A stretch of DNA of 64,000 nt from Verrucomicrobiaceae bacterium (GTDB taxonomy: Bacteria; Verrucomicrobiota; Verrucomicrobiae; Verrucomicrobiales; Akkermansiaceae). Position numbers and translations under genes: made by a program. The notes beneath the pieces were generated by a model that worked only from the letters and a program-made list of their open reading frames with translations, was not told where the DNA came from and made no database searches. Below, piece after piece: positions 7,955 to 16,122 of the stretch. Position 1 is the first letter of the stretch. Every line of letters begins with the position of its first letter. The DNA lies in assembly GCA_003820635.1 (NCBI GenBank), contig RPOS01000016.1, positions 5,416 to 69,415 of the forward strand, given 5' to 3'.

Positions 7955-8679
7955 CAGATGCCGGGTGTTTCGTTTTTCTCAAGCTCGCTGCGGACGCGCT
8001 GAAAGAGTTCGTCCTTGAGTTTCTGATAGAGTCCGGGATCGCGCTGGCGCGCCTCCTCGGAGCGGGCGTCCGCCAGTGGCCACTTGCCGATCACGCGGAA
8101 CTCGCGGTCCACCAGCAGGAAGCCGAGATCGTGGGCGTAGCGGCCGTTCGCCTCGATGTCTGCGGGATCCTTGCGCTCGCGGATGCCGAAGAACTTGAGC
8201 TCCTTTTCGAGATATTCATGGGTCGCCGCCGCCTCGCCGGCGTTGAGAAACCACCAGTTCTTCGTTTCCGCGCCAAGGGCGGTGGCGTAGTCGGCGAGTT
8301 TCTCCCGCTTGTCGTTTTCCGGATCCACGGTGATGCAGACGATGTGGAAATCCGGGTGGCTGCGGAATTCGTCGTAAATTTTCCGCAGTTCCTCGCCGTT
8401 GCGCACCGCGCAGTGCGGGCAGATGGCGAAGAACTCGGCGGCGATCCACACCTTGCCGCGCAGATCGGAGAGTTTTACGGACGCCCCCTCCTGGTTGATT
8501 GCGGCGAGGTCTTTGCCGATTTCAAACCACTCGTCTGCGGTGGCGCGGCCGGAATCGACGATGGCGGGCATCTCCGGTTGCGGCAGGCGGGAACGCAGGA
8601 AGAAGGCGGTCCCCAGGATGGCGGCCGAAACCACGGCCACGCCGGTGTAGAAGAGTGTGAGGGTGGTGTTGCGTTTCAT
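7954..8679 (-). CDS. SCO1/SenC-like membrane-anchored thioredoxin-fold protein
   Basis: A 241-residue protein with one N-terminal membrane anchor (about residues 8-28) and an exported thioredoxin-like domain. AAEFFAICPHCAVRN carries a CPHC motif at the place where SCO proteins hold their CxxxC copper/redox pair, and AHDLGFLLVD later supplies the conserved SCO histidine. SCO proteins insert copper into the CuA site of cytochrome oxidase or act as thiol reductases. The CPHC spacing is that of DsbA/thioredoxin-type enzymes, so thiol-disulfide activity is as likely as copper delivery. It overlaps the upstream paralogue by four bases (ATGA) and the downstream DUF420 gene by one, so all three are probably made together. 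Confidence 0.8.
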   Translation of the reverse strand: MKRNTTLTLFYTGVAVVSAAILGTAFFLRSRLPQPEMPAIVDSGRATADEWFEIGKDLAAINQEGASVKLSDLRGKVWIAAEFFAICPHCAVRNGEELRKIYDEFRSHPDFHIVCITVDPENDKREKLADYATALGAETKNWWFLNAGEAAATHEYLEKELKFFGIRERKDPADIEANGRYAHDLGFLLVDREFRVIGKWPLADARSEEARQRDPGLYQKLKDELFQRVRSELEKNETPGI

Positions 8680-9461
8680 CGGGATGAGGTGGATTCGGCG
8701 AGCAGTGTGTCGATGGTTTTTTCCAGCAGGATTTCAAGTTCGGCTTCGTTGCTGCGGTCGGTGCCGGTCTTCATACCGGCGGCGTCCCATGCCGCGGCTT
8801 GGTCAAAATCAAAGCCCACGACTTCCGGCTTCGCGGGTTTGCCATTGCGGGTCTTCGGTACGACGGCGCGGCGGATGTGGCCGTTGCGGTCGATCAGCAC
8901 GATGGCGGCGTCGTAGTTCCACTTCCCGCCGACTTCGTTGGGGAAAACGGAGGCCTTGAGTTCGTTCTTGATGAACTTGTGCAGGGTGCCGGGTTCGTTG
9001 CTGCCGAGCCACCATTGGGGCAGCTTCATGCCGTGGGATTCGGCGGCCGTGGCAAGGGTGCTGCGCAGTTCATCGGCAGGCACGGAATCGATGGCGAGCG
9101 TGACCAGGTGAAAGTCCTTTTGGCCTGCCCGTTTATCCGCGAGGCGCTTCATGACGGCCAGGCTGCGGGTGGCGGCCCCGGGGTCGCGCAGGCTCAGGAC
9201 GTTCAGCACGAAAACGCTGCCGCGCAGGTCGAACAAATCGGCCGTCCTGCCATCCTGCCGCAGCAGCCGCAGATCCCGCTCCTTCTGGATCCGGTGGACG
9301 ATCGCAGGCCGGGTGTCCGTGGCTTGTTTGGCGGCCCAGTCTTCATAGGCCTTGAGAACCAGAAAGCCGCCGGCAAGCATGATGGCCACCAGAATCCAGG
9401 CGGTGCGCCGGAGTTTCTTCGGATCGCGGACGGCAGGCTCTAGGTCGGCGGGCAGGCTCAT
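8676..9461 (-). CDS. SCO-like protein lacking active-site cysteines
   Basis: A 261-residue paralogue of the next gene, with an N-terminal membrane helix (about 22-40) and a thioredoxin-like domain. Where the SCO active site should be, the sequence is LNVLSLRDPGAATRS; the whole protein contains no cysteine. The conserved SCO histidine region is also replaced (DAAIVLIDRNGHIRR). It therefore cannot bind copper or exchange disulfides in the usual way and may be a scaffold or chaperone partner of the CPHC-containing protein, or a diverged duplicate. First gene of the three-gene unit; the region upstream to cdaA (about 100 bases) should hold the divergent promoters. Confidence 0.72.
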   Translation of the reverse strand: MSLPADLEPAVRDPKKLRRTAWILVAIMLAGGFLVLKAYEDWAAKQATDTRPAIVHRIQKERDLRLLRQDGRTADLFDLRGSVFVLNVLSLRDPGAATRSLAVMKRLADKRAGQKDFHLVTLAIDSVPADELRSTLATAAESHGMKLPQWWLGSNEPGTLHKFIKNELKASVFPNEVGGKWNYDAAIVLIDRNGHIRRAVVPKTRNGKPAKPEVVGFDFDQAAAWDAAGMKTGTDRSNEAELEILLEKTIDTLLAESTSSR

Positions 9462-9565
9462 GGCTGGCGCAACTTAGCCGGGTGCGCGGGCTTGGCAAGC
9501 CGCGGAATTTTCCGGAGTTGTCAGACGCGCGCCAGTCCATGTAGGCTCCACCGCAATCCGAATCC

Positions 9566-10405
9566 ATGTGGAGTTTTTTCACCGAGCACTGGCGGGATGG
9601 CATTGAGATCCTTCTCCTGGCCACCTGTATCTATCAAATCTACCGCGCCTTCCGGGCCACCCGGGGCGCGCAGATCCTCGTCGGCCTCGGGACCATTCTC
9701 ATCGTGCTCACGCTGGCGTCCACGCTCTTCAAGTTCGAGGTGATCCAGTGGATCCTCACCCGCGCGGCGGCGGTGCTCGCCTTCGCGTTGATCGTGATTT
9801 TCCAACCCGAGTTGCGCACCGGGCTCGCGCGCCTCGGCAGCAACCGGCTGTTTTCGTTGTATGGCCGCCGTCGTTTGGACTTTCTTGAGCGCTTCGCCGA
9901 TGCGGTGTTGAACCTCTCCAAGAAACGCATCGGCGCGCTTTTCGCCATCCAGCGTGACGTGAGCCTCAAGGAGCAGCTCGATACCGGAGTGGTTCTCGAC
10001 GCGCGCTTTTCGCCGGAACTCGCGCTGACAGTGTTCCATCCGAAAGCTCCGCTGCACGATGGCGGCATGATCATTGCCGATGACCGGGTGGCGGGCGCGG
10101 CCTGCGTGTTTCCCGTCACCGAGCGCGAGATGCAGGACCGCTCCACCGGCCTGCGCCACCGCGCCGCCATCGGGCTCACCGAGCGCACCGACGCCGTCGC
10201 CGTGGTGGTCAGCGAGGAAACCGGCGGCATCTCGATCTGTGAGAACGGCGTGCTCCAGCGCAATCTAACCGAACAACAGTTCCGCGAGAAAATCGCCCAC
10301 ATCTTCTTCTCCGGCAAACCGTCCCATGAACCTGAACCTGCCCAACAACTGGATCGCAAAGATACTGTCGCTGCTGCTGGCGATCGCGATTTGGTTTCTC
10401 ATTAA
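9566..10405 (+). CDS. cdaA: Diadenylate cyclase CdaA
   Basis: Makes the second messenger c-di-AMP from two ATP. The 279-residue protein has three N-terminal membrane helices (about residues 13-90), then the DAC domain. Catalytic motifs are LHDGGMII, corresponding to the family DGA motif with Ala replaced by Gly, and GLRHRAAIGL containing the RHR motif. FQPELR just before the domain is also conserved in CdaA. The last 26 residues overlap, in another frame, the start of a small CdaR-like gene, and that tail (EPEPAQQLDRKD onward) is probably unconserved. c-di-AMP usually controls potassium and cell-wall homeostasis. The divergent spacing from the SCO gene is about 100 bases. Confidence 0.92.
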   Translation: MWSFFTEHWRDGIEILLLATCIYQIYRAFRATRGAQILVGLGTILIVLTLASTLFKFEVIQWILTRAAAVLAFALIVIFQPELRTGLARLGSNRLFSLYGRRRLDFLERFADAVLNLSKKRIGALFAIQRDVSLKEQLDTGVVLDARFSPELALTVFHPKAPLHDGGMIIADDRVAGAACVFPVTEREMQDRSTGLRHRAAIGLTERTDAVAVVVSEETGGISICENGVLQRNLTEQQFREKIAHIFFSGKPSHEPEPAQQLDRKDTVAAAGDRDLVSH

Positions 10406-10475
10406 GCAGAACCTCACATCAAACGGCGGCTTTATCGAGAAGCCGCCGCGTGCCGTGCCGGTGAGGGAAAAGTGA
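10326..10475 (+). CDS. Miniature CdaR/YbbR-like membrane peptide
   Basis: A 49-residue frame starting inside the 3' end of cdaA (80-base overlap). It begins MNLNLPNNWIAKILSLLLA, then a single membrane helix and a short proline-rich tail ending VPVREK. The NNW..KILSLLLAIAIWF pattern is the hallmark of the N-terminal anchor of CdaR (YbbR), the CdaA regulator encoded next to cdaA in Firmicutes. The extracytoplasmic YbbR repeats are completely absent. I infer a stripped-down CdaA partner or a relic retaining only the membrane helix that could contact CdaA. Translational coupling to cdaA is likely. The stop lies four bases before the converging panC stop. Confidence 0.68.
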   Translation: MNLNLPNNWIAKILSLLLAIAIWFLIKQNLTSNGGFIEKPPRAVPVREK

Positions 10476-10479
10476 GCCG

Positions 10480-11340
10480 TCAGCCGCCGCCGAGCGCAAC
10501 GTGGTCGATCAGCCGCACCTCGCCGTAGAACACGGCCGCAGCGAGCACCGCGGGTTTGTTGAGATCGGTCACGGGTTGCAGGGATTGCGCGTCCACCAGC
10601 TCCAGGTAATCGATGCGGGCAAAAGGCGATGCTTCGATTTCCGTGCGGGCCGCGGAAAGGATTTCCTGCGGTTTGCCGAGTTTCGCCGCAGCGGCAAGCG
10701 CGCGGTGGATGCGTGGTGCGTCGGCGCGTTGCTTGTGGTTGAGCCGCACGTTGCGCGAGGACATCGCCAGCCCGTCGGACTCTCTAACAGTCGGGCATTC
10801 GAGGATTTCCACCGGCACGTCGAGATCGCGCACCATGCGGCGGATGATGGCGAGTTGCTGGAAGTCCTTCTCGCCGAAAACCGCAGCGTCGCAGCCGCTC
10901 AGGAGGAACAACTTCAGCACCACCGTGCAGACGCCGTCGAAGTGGCCGGGCCGAGCGGCACCGCAAAGCCCGCGCGAAAGCAATGACTCGGTGATCGTTA
11001 CCGAGCGGTCGGGGAAATACATCGATTCCGCATCCGGCAGAAACACGATGTCCACACCGGCGGCCAGACACTTTTCGAGATCGCTCTCAAGCGGCCGGGG
11101 ATAGGCCTGCAAATCGGCCGGGCGATCGAACTGGATCGGGTTGACGAAAATCGAGACGATCACCGTGCCCTCCGCCCCGGCCGCCTCACGCGCCTGCTTC
11201 ACGAGTTCGAGATGGCCGTGATGCAGTGCGCCCATCGTCGGCACCAGCACCCGCCGTCCATTGCACCCGGCATAATCGTCCAGCACCTCCCTCAATTCGG
11301 ACTTTGTTTCAATCACCCTCATGACAGTTATTACTGCCAT
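10480..11340 (-). CDS. panC: Pantothenate synthetase
   Basis: Condenses pantoate and beta-alanine with ATP to make pantothenate, the coenzyme A precursor; cytoplasmic. Conserved blocks: PTMGALHHGHLEL (ATP-binding HxGH), FVNPIQF, FGEKDFQQL (KD of the nucleotide site) and LAMSSRNVRL (the flexible KMSKS-like loop). ATG at 11340 was chosen because GGAGG lies about ten bases upstream; ATG at 11322 (MRVIETKS) is nearer the usual family N-terminus and cannot be excluded. Length, 286 residues, is normal. It lies 38 bases downstream of an alkaline phosphatase gene on the same strand, with no obvious functional link. No panB or panD is nearby. Confidence 0.95.
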   Translation of the reverse strand: MAVITVMRVIETKSELREVLDDYAGCNGRRVLVPTMGALHHGHLELVKQAREAAGAEGTVIVSIFVNPIQFDRPADLQAYPRPLESDLEKCLAAGVDIVFLPDAESMYFPDRSVTITESLLSRGLCGAARPGHFDGVCTVVLKLFLLSGCDAAVFGEKDFQQLAIIRRMVRDLDVPVEILECPTVRESDGLAMSSRNVRLNHKQRADAPRIHRALAAAAKLGKPQEILSAARTEIEASPFARIDYLELVDAQSLQPVTDLNKPAVLAAAVFYGEVRLIDHVALGGG

Positions 11341-11378
11341 CGAACCTGCGCCTCCGCAACCGCCAAGTGAGACGGCGT

Positions 11379-12803
11379 TCAACCGAGCATTTCGAGCAAA
11401 TGCCCGAAGACGTCGGTATTTTTAACGATGCCCGACAAGCGTTCCGCCTGCGGCCCCGTGGCCGAGACCAGGGTGTAATCCGCGGTGTGCGTGGTGCCCG
11501 TCCAACCGATGCCGGTGTGGTTGCCGGTGATCTGGCCTAACAGACCTTCGGGTTTTTCCAGCAGGTGGTTCCACTCGACGACATCCTGCTGGTTGAGGAT
11601 GGCCAGCAGCGCCTCGATTTCATTTTGCTTCAAGCTGAGCTGCAGATGACGCTCGATCATGGATGCGAGTTGTGCGGCGCTTCCGTCCTTGAGCCTGCCC
11701 CACTCGGTGAAAATCCGCTCGTGGGATGCCTTGAAGCGGGTGATCCGCTCGAAACGCTGCGCGCTCTCGCCGTAGCCATTTCCCACGCCATTGAGGCCGG
11801 GATTCGAATTGCCGTGATCGCTGGTCACCACCACCAGGATGTCATTCCGTCCCGCTGTCATGGCAAGCACGGCCGCCACCGAGTCATCAAAGGCGAGTTG
11901 GTCGTCTAACAACGCACGGATGTCGTTCGCGTGCGCCGCGTGGTCGATGCGCGCGCCCTCGACTTGCAGCAGAAACGGTCTGCCGCTTTCAAGAAAGCGG
12001 GACATGGCCGCGGTGGTCATTTCGGTGAGGGTGGGAACGCGGGCGGCGATTTTTTCATCGTGGTTGCGGTCGGTGGAAAACGGCAGATGACCCCGGGTGA
12101 AAGTGCCTAACAGCTTTTCGCCACGGGCGGCGGGCAGTTCGTCGCGGCTGCTGATGACCTGATAACCGGCCTTGATGAAATCCGCGGCCAGATCCCGCTT
12201 GTCCGGGCGCAGCTTGGGATCGAAGAAGGCGGAGCCGCCGCCGAGGATGACATCGACGCGGTCGAGATACTGCTGGGCGATGCTGTTTTCATCCGCTCGG
12301 GAGGGAACGCTTGCCGCGAAGCCTGCCGGCGTGGCGTGGGTGACGGTGGCCGTTGTCACCAGCCCGATTCGGGCCTGGGACTGCTGCTTGAGGATGGCGG
12401 CGATGGGGGTGATGGAATTGCCGGCTGGCGAGATATTGATCGCGCCGTTGTTGACGCGCTGGCCGCCGCCCCAGGCGGAGGAGGCTGCGGCGGAGTCGGT
12501 GACCAGGGAGTTTGCGGACGCGGTGTCCATCAGGCCGCGCGCGGCGGTGGGATCATCGAAGAGTTGCCGCCAGCAGGTGCCACGTTTGCGGGTGAGCTGT
12601 GACCATGCTTCTGCAAGGCTCAACACGCCTGGGCTCATGCCGTCTGAAACCATGAACACCACACCGCGGACTTTTTCCGCCGGGGATGAGGCGGGCTGGG
12701 CAAAGGCCTCATGACCGGGCAGCAAGGCCGCAGCGCCACCGAGCCCGGCGGCTTTGAGCCAGTCCCGGCGGGCGATGTCATCAGCTCCGGATGAAAGTTT
12801 CAT
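11379..12803 (-). CDS. Alkaline phosphatase with twin-arginine signal
   Basis: A 474-residue phosphomonoesterase of the PhoA-type alkaline phosphatase superfamily. The N-terminus carries a Tat signal: ARRDWLKAAGLGGAAALLP, ending near AFAQPA, so the folded enzyme is exported. Metal and catalytic residues are visible: SDGMSPG (first Asp), TDSAAASSAWGGG (the nucleophile Ser in TDSA), EGARIDHAAHANDI (Glu, Asp, His, His ligands), SDHGNSN and GTTHTADYT (last His ligand). It would release phosphate from organic esters outside the cytoplasm. No pho box was recognised. A possible cotranscript with panC follows. The gene starts divergently from nothing: a short gap and another minus-strand gene precede it. 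Confidence 0.9.
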   Translation of the reverse strand: MKLSSGADDIARRDWLKAAGLGGAAALLPGHEAFAQPASSPAEKVRGVVFMVSDGMSPGVLSLAEAWSQLTRKRGTCWRQLFDDPTAARGLMDTASANSLVTDSAAASSAWGGGQRVNNGAINISPAGNSITPIAAILKQQSQARIGLVTTATVTHATPAGFAASVPSRADENSIAQQYLDRVDVILGGGSAFFDPKLRPDKRDLAADFIKAGYQVISSRDELPAARGEKLLGTFTRGHLPFSTDRNHDEKIAARVPTLTEMTTAAMSRFLESGRPFLLQVEGARIDHAAHANDIRALLDDQLAFDDSVAAVLAMTAGRNDILVVVTSDHGNSNPGLNGVGNGYGESAQRFERITRFKASHERIFTEWGRLKDGSAAQLASMIERHLQLSLKQNEIEALLAILNQQDVVEWNHLLEKPEGLLGQITGNHTGIGWTGTTHTADYTLVSATGPQAERLSGIVKNTDVFGHLLEMLG

Positions 12804-12847
12804 GGGCTACGAGTAGCAGCGGAGTTTGCTTCATCAAGCGCGATCAC

Positions 12848-13414
12848 TCAGCGCTGGAGCCAGCGCAGGATGGGCGGCGCGGCGGCATCCCATGCATGTG
12901 CGATGGCGCACTCGATGACCGCCAGTTCATCGAACTCGTCGGGAAAATTTTTGTTTTCCCGCATGTTGCGGGCGCTGCGGGCGATGGCGCGCAACTCGGG
13001 TGCGAGAGTGAGCAGGGAAAAAACCGCCGCCAGCGCACTTGCTCCTATCAGAATGGCCAGCACGCCGGTCACCGGAATTTTTCCCACCAGCAGTGCCATC
13101 ACCGCGACGATTCCGCTGAGCGGCGGCACGATGGTGCCGAAACGGCGTGTGCTTTCCCGGGCGACGGCGGCTTTCGGATCCCGCGTGTGCCACTCGGCCA
13201 GCGCCTTGAGCCGCAGTTCGCGGCCGAATTCCGCCGCGCTGTTCTCGGCGCGGTGGACCGCTGCTTCATCGCCGGGCGCGGGCAGCCAGCGGGTGAGATC
13301 GCAGCGGCAGTTGCGCGCTCCCTCGGTGGCAAGCACCCGCAGTCCCAGCCACCAGCGCAAACCCAATGCGATGGCGAGTGGAAGAACCGACAGGATGAGG
13401 ATGAGGCGATACAT
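12848..13414 (-). CDS. Unknown membrane protein with three helices
   Basis: Not recognised. ATG at 13414 gives MYRLILILSVLPLAIALGL, a membrane helix; upstream frame falls inside a hairpin repeat and is rejected. The 188-residue product then has a hydrophilic stretch with CRCDLTRWLP and HRAENSAAEFGRELRLKALAEWH, two adjacent membrane helices (about residues 95-140), and an amphipathic C-terminal part containing NFPDEFDELAVIECAIAHAWD. Nothing indicates an enzyme. The gene lies 41 bases after hrpB and 44 before the alkaline phosphatase gene, all on the minus strand. Confidence 0.55.
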   Translation of the reverse strand: MYRLILILSVLPLAIALGLRWWLGLRVLATEGARNCRCDLTRWLPAPGDEAAVHRAENSAAEFGRELRLKALAEWHTRDPKAAVARESTRRFGTIVPPLSGIVAVMALLVGKIPVTGVLAILIGASALAAVFSLLTLAPELRAIARSARNMRENKNFPDEFDELAVIECAIAHAWDAAAPPILRWLQR

Positions 13415-13427
13415 GTTATTGGAACTG

Positions 13428-13495
13428 TAGCGGCGGTCTATGACCGTCGCCGGATCAGGCTCGCGGCGACCGGTGATCGCCGCCACTTTTCGGAT
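13428..13495. repeat. GC-rich hairpin repeat at the hrpB 3' end
   Basis: GGCGGTC-tat-GACCGTC-type inverted repeat followed by GGCG...CGCC around a CCGGTGAT loop. It covers the last codons of hrpB and the spacer before the next gene, and shares GGCGG/CCGCC arms with the repeat at 16057-16119. Confidence 0.5.
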
Positions 13496-16046
13496 CATCC
13501 GGCCACGGATGGCGGGGATATCGACCGGCGACTTCTTTTTTCATTTGGGCATAGCCACTGGCCCAGAAGCCTTTCAAATCCTTGGTCATCTGCCAAGGTT
13601 TCTGGCCGGGGGTGAGGATGTGGACGAGCAGCGGCACGCGGCCGCCTGCAATGGCTGGAGTTTCCCAAACGCCAAAGAGATCGGCAACGCGGGCGGAAAT
13701 GAACGGGTCCTTGCCAGGTTCATAAGTGATCTTGGCGGAGCGGCCGTTGGGCAGGTCGATGCGCTCCGGGCAATAAGAGTCGAGCGCCGCACGCTGGGTG
13801 GGGCTGAGCCATTCGCGCAGCACGCGCCAGACGTTGGCTTCCTTGATGTCCTTGTAAGCCACCGCACCGTGGCAGATCTGCGCGATGGCGTCCGCCTTGT
13901 CCTCGTCGCTCCAGCTAGGCATTTCCAACTCCGGCATCGCCTTGCCTAACAGCATGAGCCGCGCGGTCCACTGATCCACGGTGTGATCCCAGTTCTTCAA
14001 CACGAGTTCGCCTGATAGAACTTTCTCCGCGAGGATTTCCGCCGCCTGATCCAGGTTGACGTTCTGGTCGGTCTCCTTGGTTTCCAACACCAGATCGCGG
14101 AAGCTGGTTTCCTTGCGCGCGACCACACGGCGGCGGGTTTCGTCCCATGCCGCGCCGTCGGATTGCGTGAGATCATCGGGAAACAATCCGGCGAGCCACG
14201 CGGGATCGATGGCGGTGGCGCGGCGCAGATGCACGATGACCTCGCGCGCCTCGACTTCGGTGATTTCCGCCGCGACGAAGGCCGGCGCGTTTTTCACGCA
14301 GGATTCCTCATCGAGTTTGCCGCGGCGGTTGCCGACGAGTTTGCAGGCGAGCGTGCCTTGGTTGAAACGGATCGCGAGTTGGTCGCTGAAGCTGGCGAGC
14401 ATCGCATGACCGATGGCCTCGCGGCGTGCCTTGAAATTCACGGCTTGCCAGTCCCAGCCGAAGCGTTGGGCCAGCGAGCGGAGGCGGTCGAAACCCTGCG
14501 CCGTTTCGCGTGCGCCACGGGCGAGAATGCCGAGTTGGCCGCAGCGTTTCGGATCGAAGTTCATTTCCGCGGCGCTTTCGAAAGCCCGCCATTCTCCGGC
14601 GAAGTCCGAATCGTCATCGGCGAAGAGGAAATCCTTTCTGCCCACGCCGCCGCGTTTGTTGGTGAAGACGCCCTCTCCTTGCACTGCGGCTGCGATGAAT
14701 GCGGTCTCCGCGACGCAGTCGTGTTCGTGACCGGCGAGCATCAGGCGCGAGAAACGCGGTTCTAATGGCAGCGATGCCATTTTAACGCCTTCTTCTGTTA
14801 GATTTCCGTTCGCATCGAGTGCGCCGAGGTCGTGCAGCAGGTGCTCGGCCCTCACCAGCGCCGCCTCGGTGGGTGCGTCGAACCAGCGGAAATCCCGGAT
14901 CTCGGAAACGCCGGCGGCTTTCAGCAAAAGCACGGCCTCCGCCAGATCCACGCGGTGGACTTCCGGCGCTTCGAACTCCGCGCGTTTCGCGTGGTCCGCC
15001 TGGCTCCACAAGCGGAACGCCCGTCCCGGAGCGGTGCGGCCCGCGCGGCCCGCGCGTTGCTCGGCGGCGGCGCGGGAGATCTTCTTGATGAGCAGCGTGT
15101 TGATCGCGCGGCGTGGCTCGTAGGATGAAATGCGCGCGAGTCCGGAATCGATGACCGTTCTAACACCCTCGATGGTCAGCGAGGTTTCGGCGACGTTGGT
15201 GGCGACGATGATCCTCGGTTTTGGGCCGGGAGAAATCGCCGCTTCCTGCGCGGCGGGCGGCAGCGAGCTGTAGAGAGGAAACACATCCCAGCCGCGCGTG
15301 GTGGAGCCCGATTCTAACAACTCGATCGTTTTGCGGATCTCATGCGTGCCCGGCAGGAACATCAGGATGTTTCCCGCGTCCGGCATCGCCATCGCCTCGC
15401 GACAGACAGCGACCATTTTCTCCCACACCGGAATTTCGCGCGGCGGCCCGCCGCTGCGGTCGTTCACCGGTGCCTTGTCGGGGCGATAAAGAACTTCCAC
15501 CGGATAGGTCCGCCCGCCGGCTTCCAAGGAAACCGCGGGTGTTAGAAAATCCGCGAGCCCTGCGGTTTCCAGCGTGGCGGACATCACGACCACCCGCAGG
15601 TCCGGGCGCGGTCCGTCCTGCAAGTCGAGGCAGCGGGAAAGTGCGATGTCCACCGCGAGCCTGCGTTCATGGAACTCGTCAAAAACCACCGCGCCCACGC
15701 CGTGAAGTTCGGGGTCATCCTGGATCCAGCGTTGGAACACGCCATCTGTTAGATAAAGGATGCGCGTGTCGCTGCCATACTTCGTATCGAAGCGCACCGC
15801 GTATCCGACCTCGCGTCCCAGCGCCGCACCGCGTTGTTTCGCCACCCATCCGGCGAGCAGGCGCGCGGCCATCCGGCGCGGCTCGATCACGAGGATCGTG
15901 CCGGCAACTCCGGCATCCACCAACATTCCCGGAACCTCCGTGGATTTTCCCGAGCCGGTCGGAGCCTTGAGCAGGACGCGGGAACGGTTTCCCCGCGAGA
16001 CGGCGGTTTTCAAGGCATCGGCGATTTCAAAAACAGGCAGCGGCAC
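13455..16046 (-). CDS. hrpB: ATP-dependent RNA helicase HrpB
   Basis: An 863-residue DEAH-family helicase of the HrpB group; the biological role in bacteria is still poorly defined (RNA processing is assumed). Motifs in order: PTGSGKST (Walker A), VIEPRRMAA (Ia), DEFHERRL (DEAH variant), MSATLE (III), NVAETSLTIEGV (V), QRAGRAGRT (VI), then the helicase-associated domain and the HrpB-specific C-terminal region (RIDLPNGRSAKITYEPGKDPFISARVADLFG). GTG at 16046 (VPLPVFEIADALKTA) fits the family N-terminus; the ATG at 16097 lies inside a hairpin repeat. The last residues (SGGDHRSPRA) are also repeat-derived. The gene contains an unusual concentration of TGTTAGR words. Confidence 0.93.
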   Translation of the reverse strand: MPLPVFEIADALKTAVSRGNRSRVLLKAPTGSGKSTEVPGMLVDAGVAGTILVIEPRRMAARLLAGWVAKQRGAALGREVGYAVRFDTKYGSDTRILYLTDGVFQRWIQDDPELHGVGAVVFDEFHERRLAVDIALSRCLDLQDGPRPDLRVVVMSATLETAGLADFLTPAVSLEAGGRTYPVEVLYRPDKAPVNDRSGGPPREIPVWEKMVAVCREAMAMPDAGNILMFLPGTHEIRKTIELLESGSTTRGWDVFPLYSSLPPAAQEAAISPGPKPRIIVATNVAETSLTIEGVRTVIDSGLARISSYEPRRAINTLLIKKISRAAAEQRAGRAGRTAPGRAFRLWSQADHAKRAEFEAPEVHRVDLAEAVLLLKAAGVSEIRDFRWFDAPTEAALVRAEHLLHDLGALDANGNLTEEGVKMASLPLEPRFSRLMLAGHEHDCVAETAFIAAAVQGEGVFTNKRGGVGRKDFLFADDDSDFAGEWRAFESAAEMNFDPKRCGQLGILARGARETAQGFDRLRSLAQRFGWDWQAVNFKARREAIGHAMLASFSDQLAIRFNQGTLACKLVGNRRGKLDEESCVKNAPAFVAAEITEVEAREVIVHLRRATAIDPAWLAGLFPDDLTQSDGAAWDETRRRVVARKETSFRDLVLETKETDQNVNLDQAAEILAEKVLSGELVLKNWDHTVDQWTARLMLLGKAMPELEMPSWSDEDKADAIAQICHGAVAYKDIKEANVWRVLREWLSPTQRAALDSYCPERIDLPNGRSAKITYEPGKDPFISARVADLFGVWETPAIAGGRVPLLVHILTPGQKPWQMTKDLKGFWASGYAQMKKEVAGRYPRHPWPDDPKSGGDHRSPRA

Positions 16047-16056
16047 GCACGAGAAT

Positions 16057-16119
16057 GTGGCGGCGGTTTTCAACCGCCAAGCCGAATGATTTGGCATGGC
16101 GGATGCAATCCGCCGCCAC
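16057..16119. repeat. Two-hairpin palindromic repeat before hrpB
   Basis: An outer perfect 10-bp inverted repeat (GTGGCGGCGG at 16057-16066 with CCGCCGCCAC at 16110-16119) encloses two perfect 7-bp hairpins, GGCGGTT-ttc-AACCGCC and GGCGGAT-gca-ATCCGCC. The element fills the space between purH and hrpB. It looks like a REP/BIME-type intergenic unit. Confidence 0.75.
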
Positions 16120-16122
16120 GGG

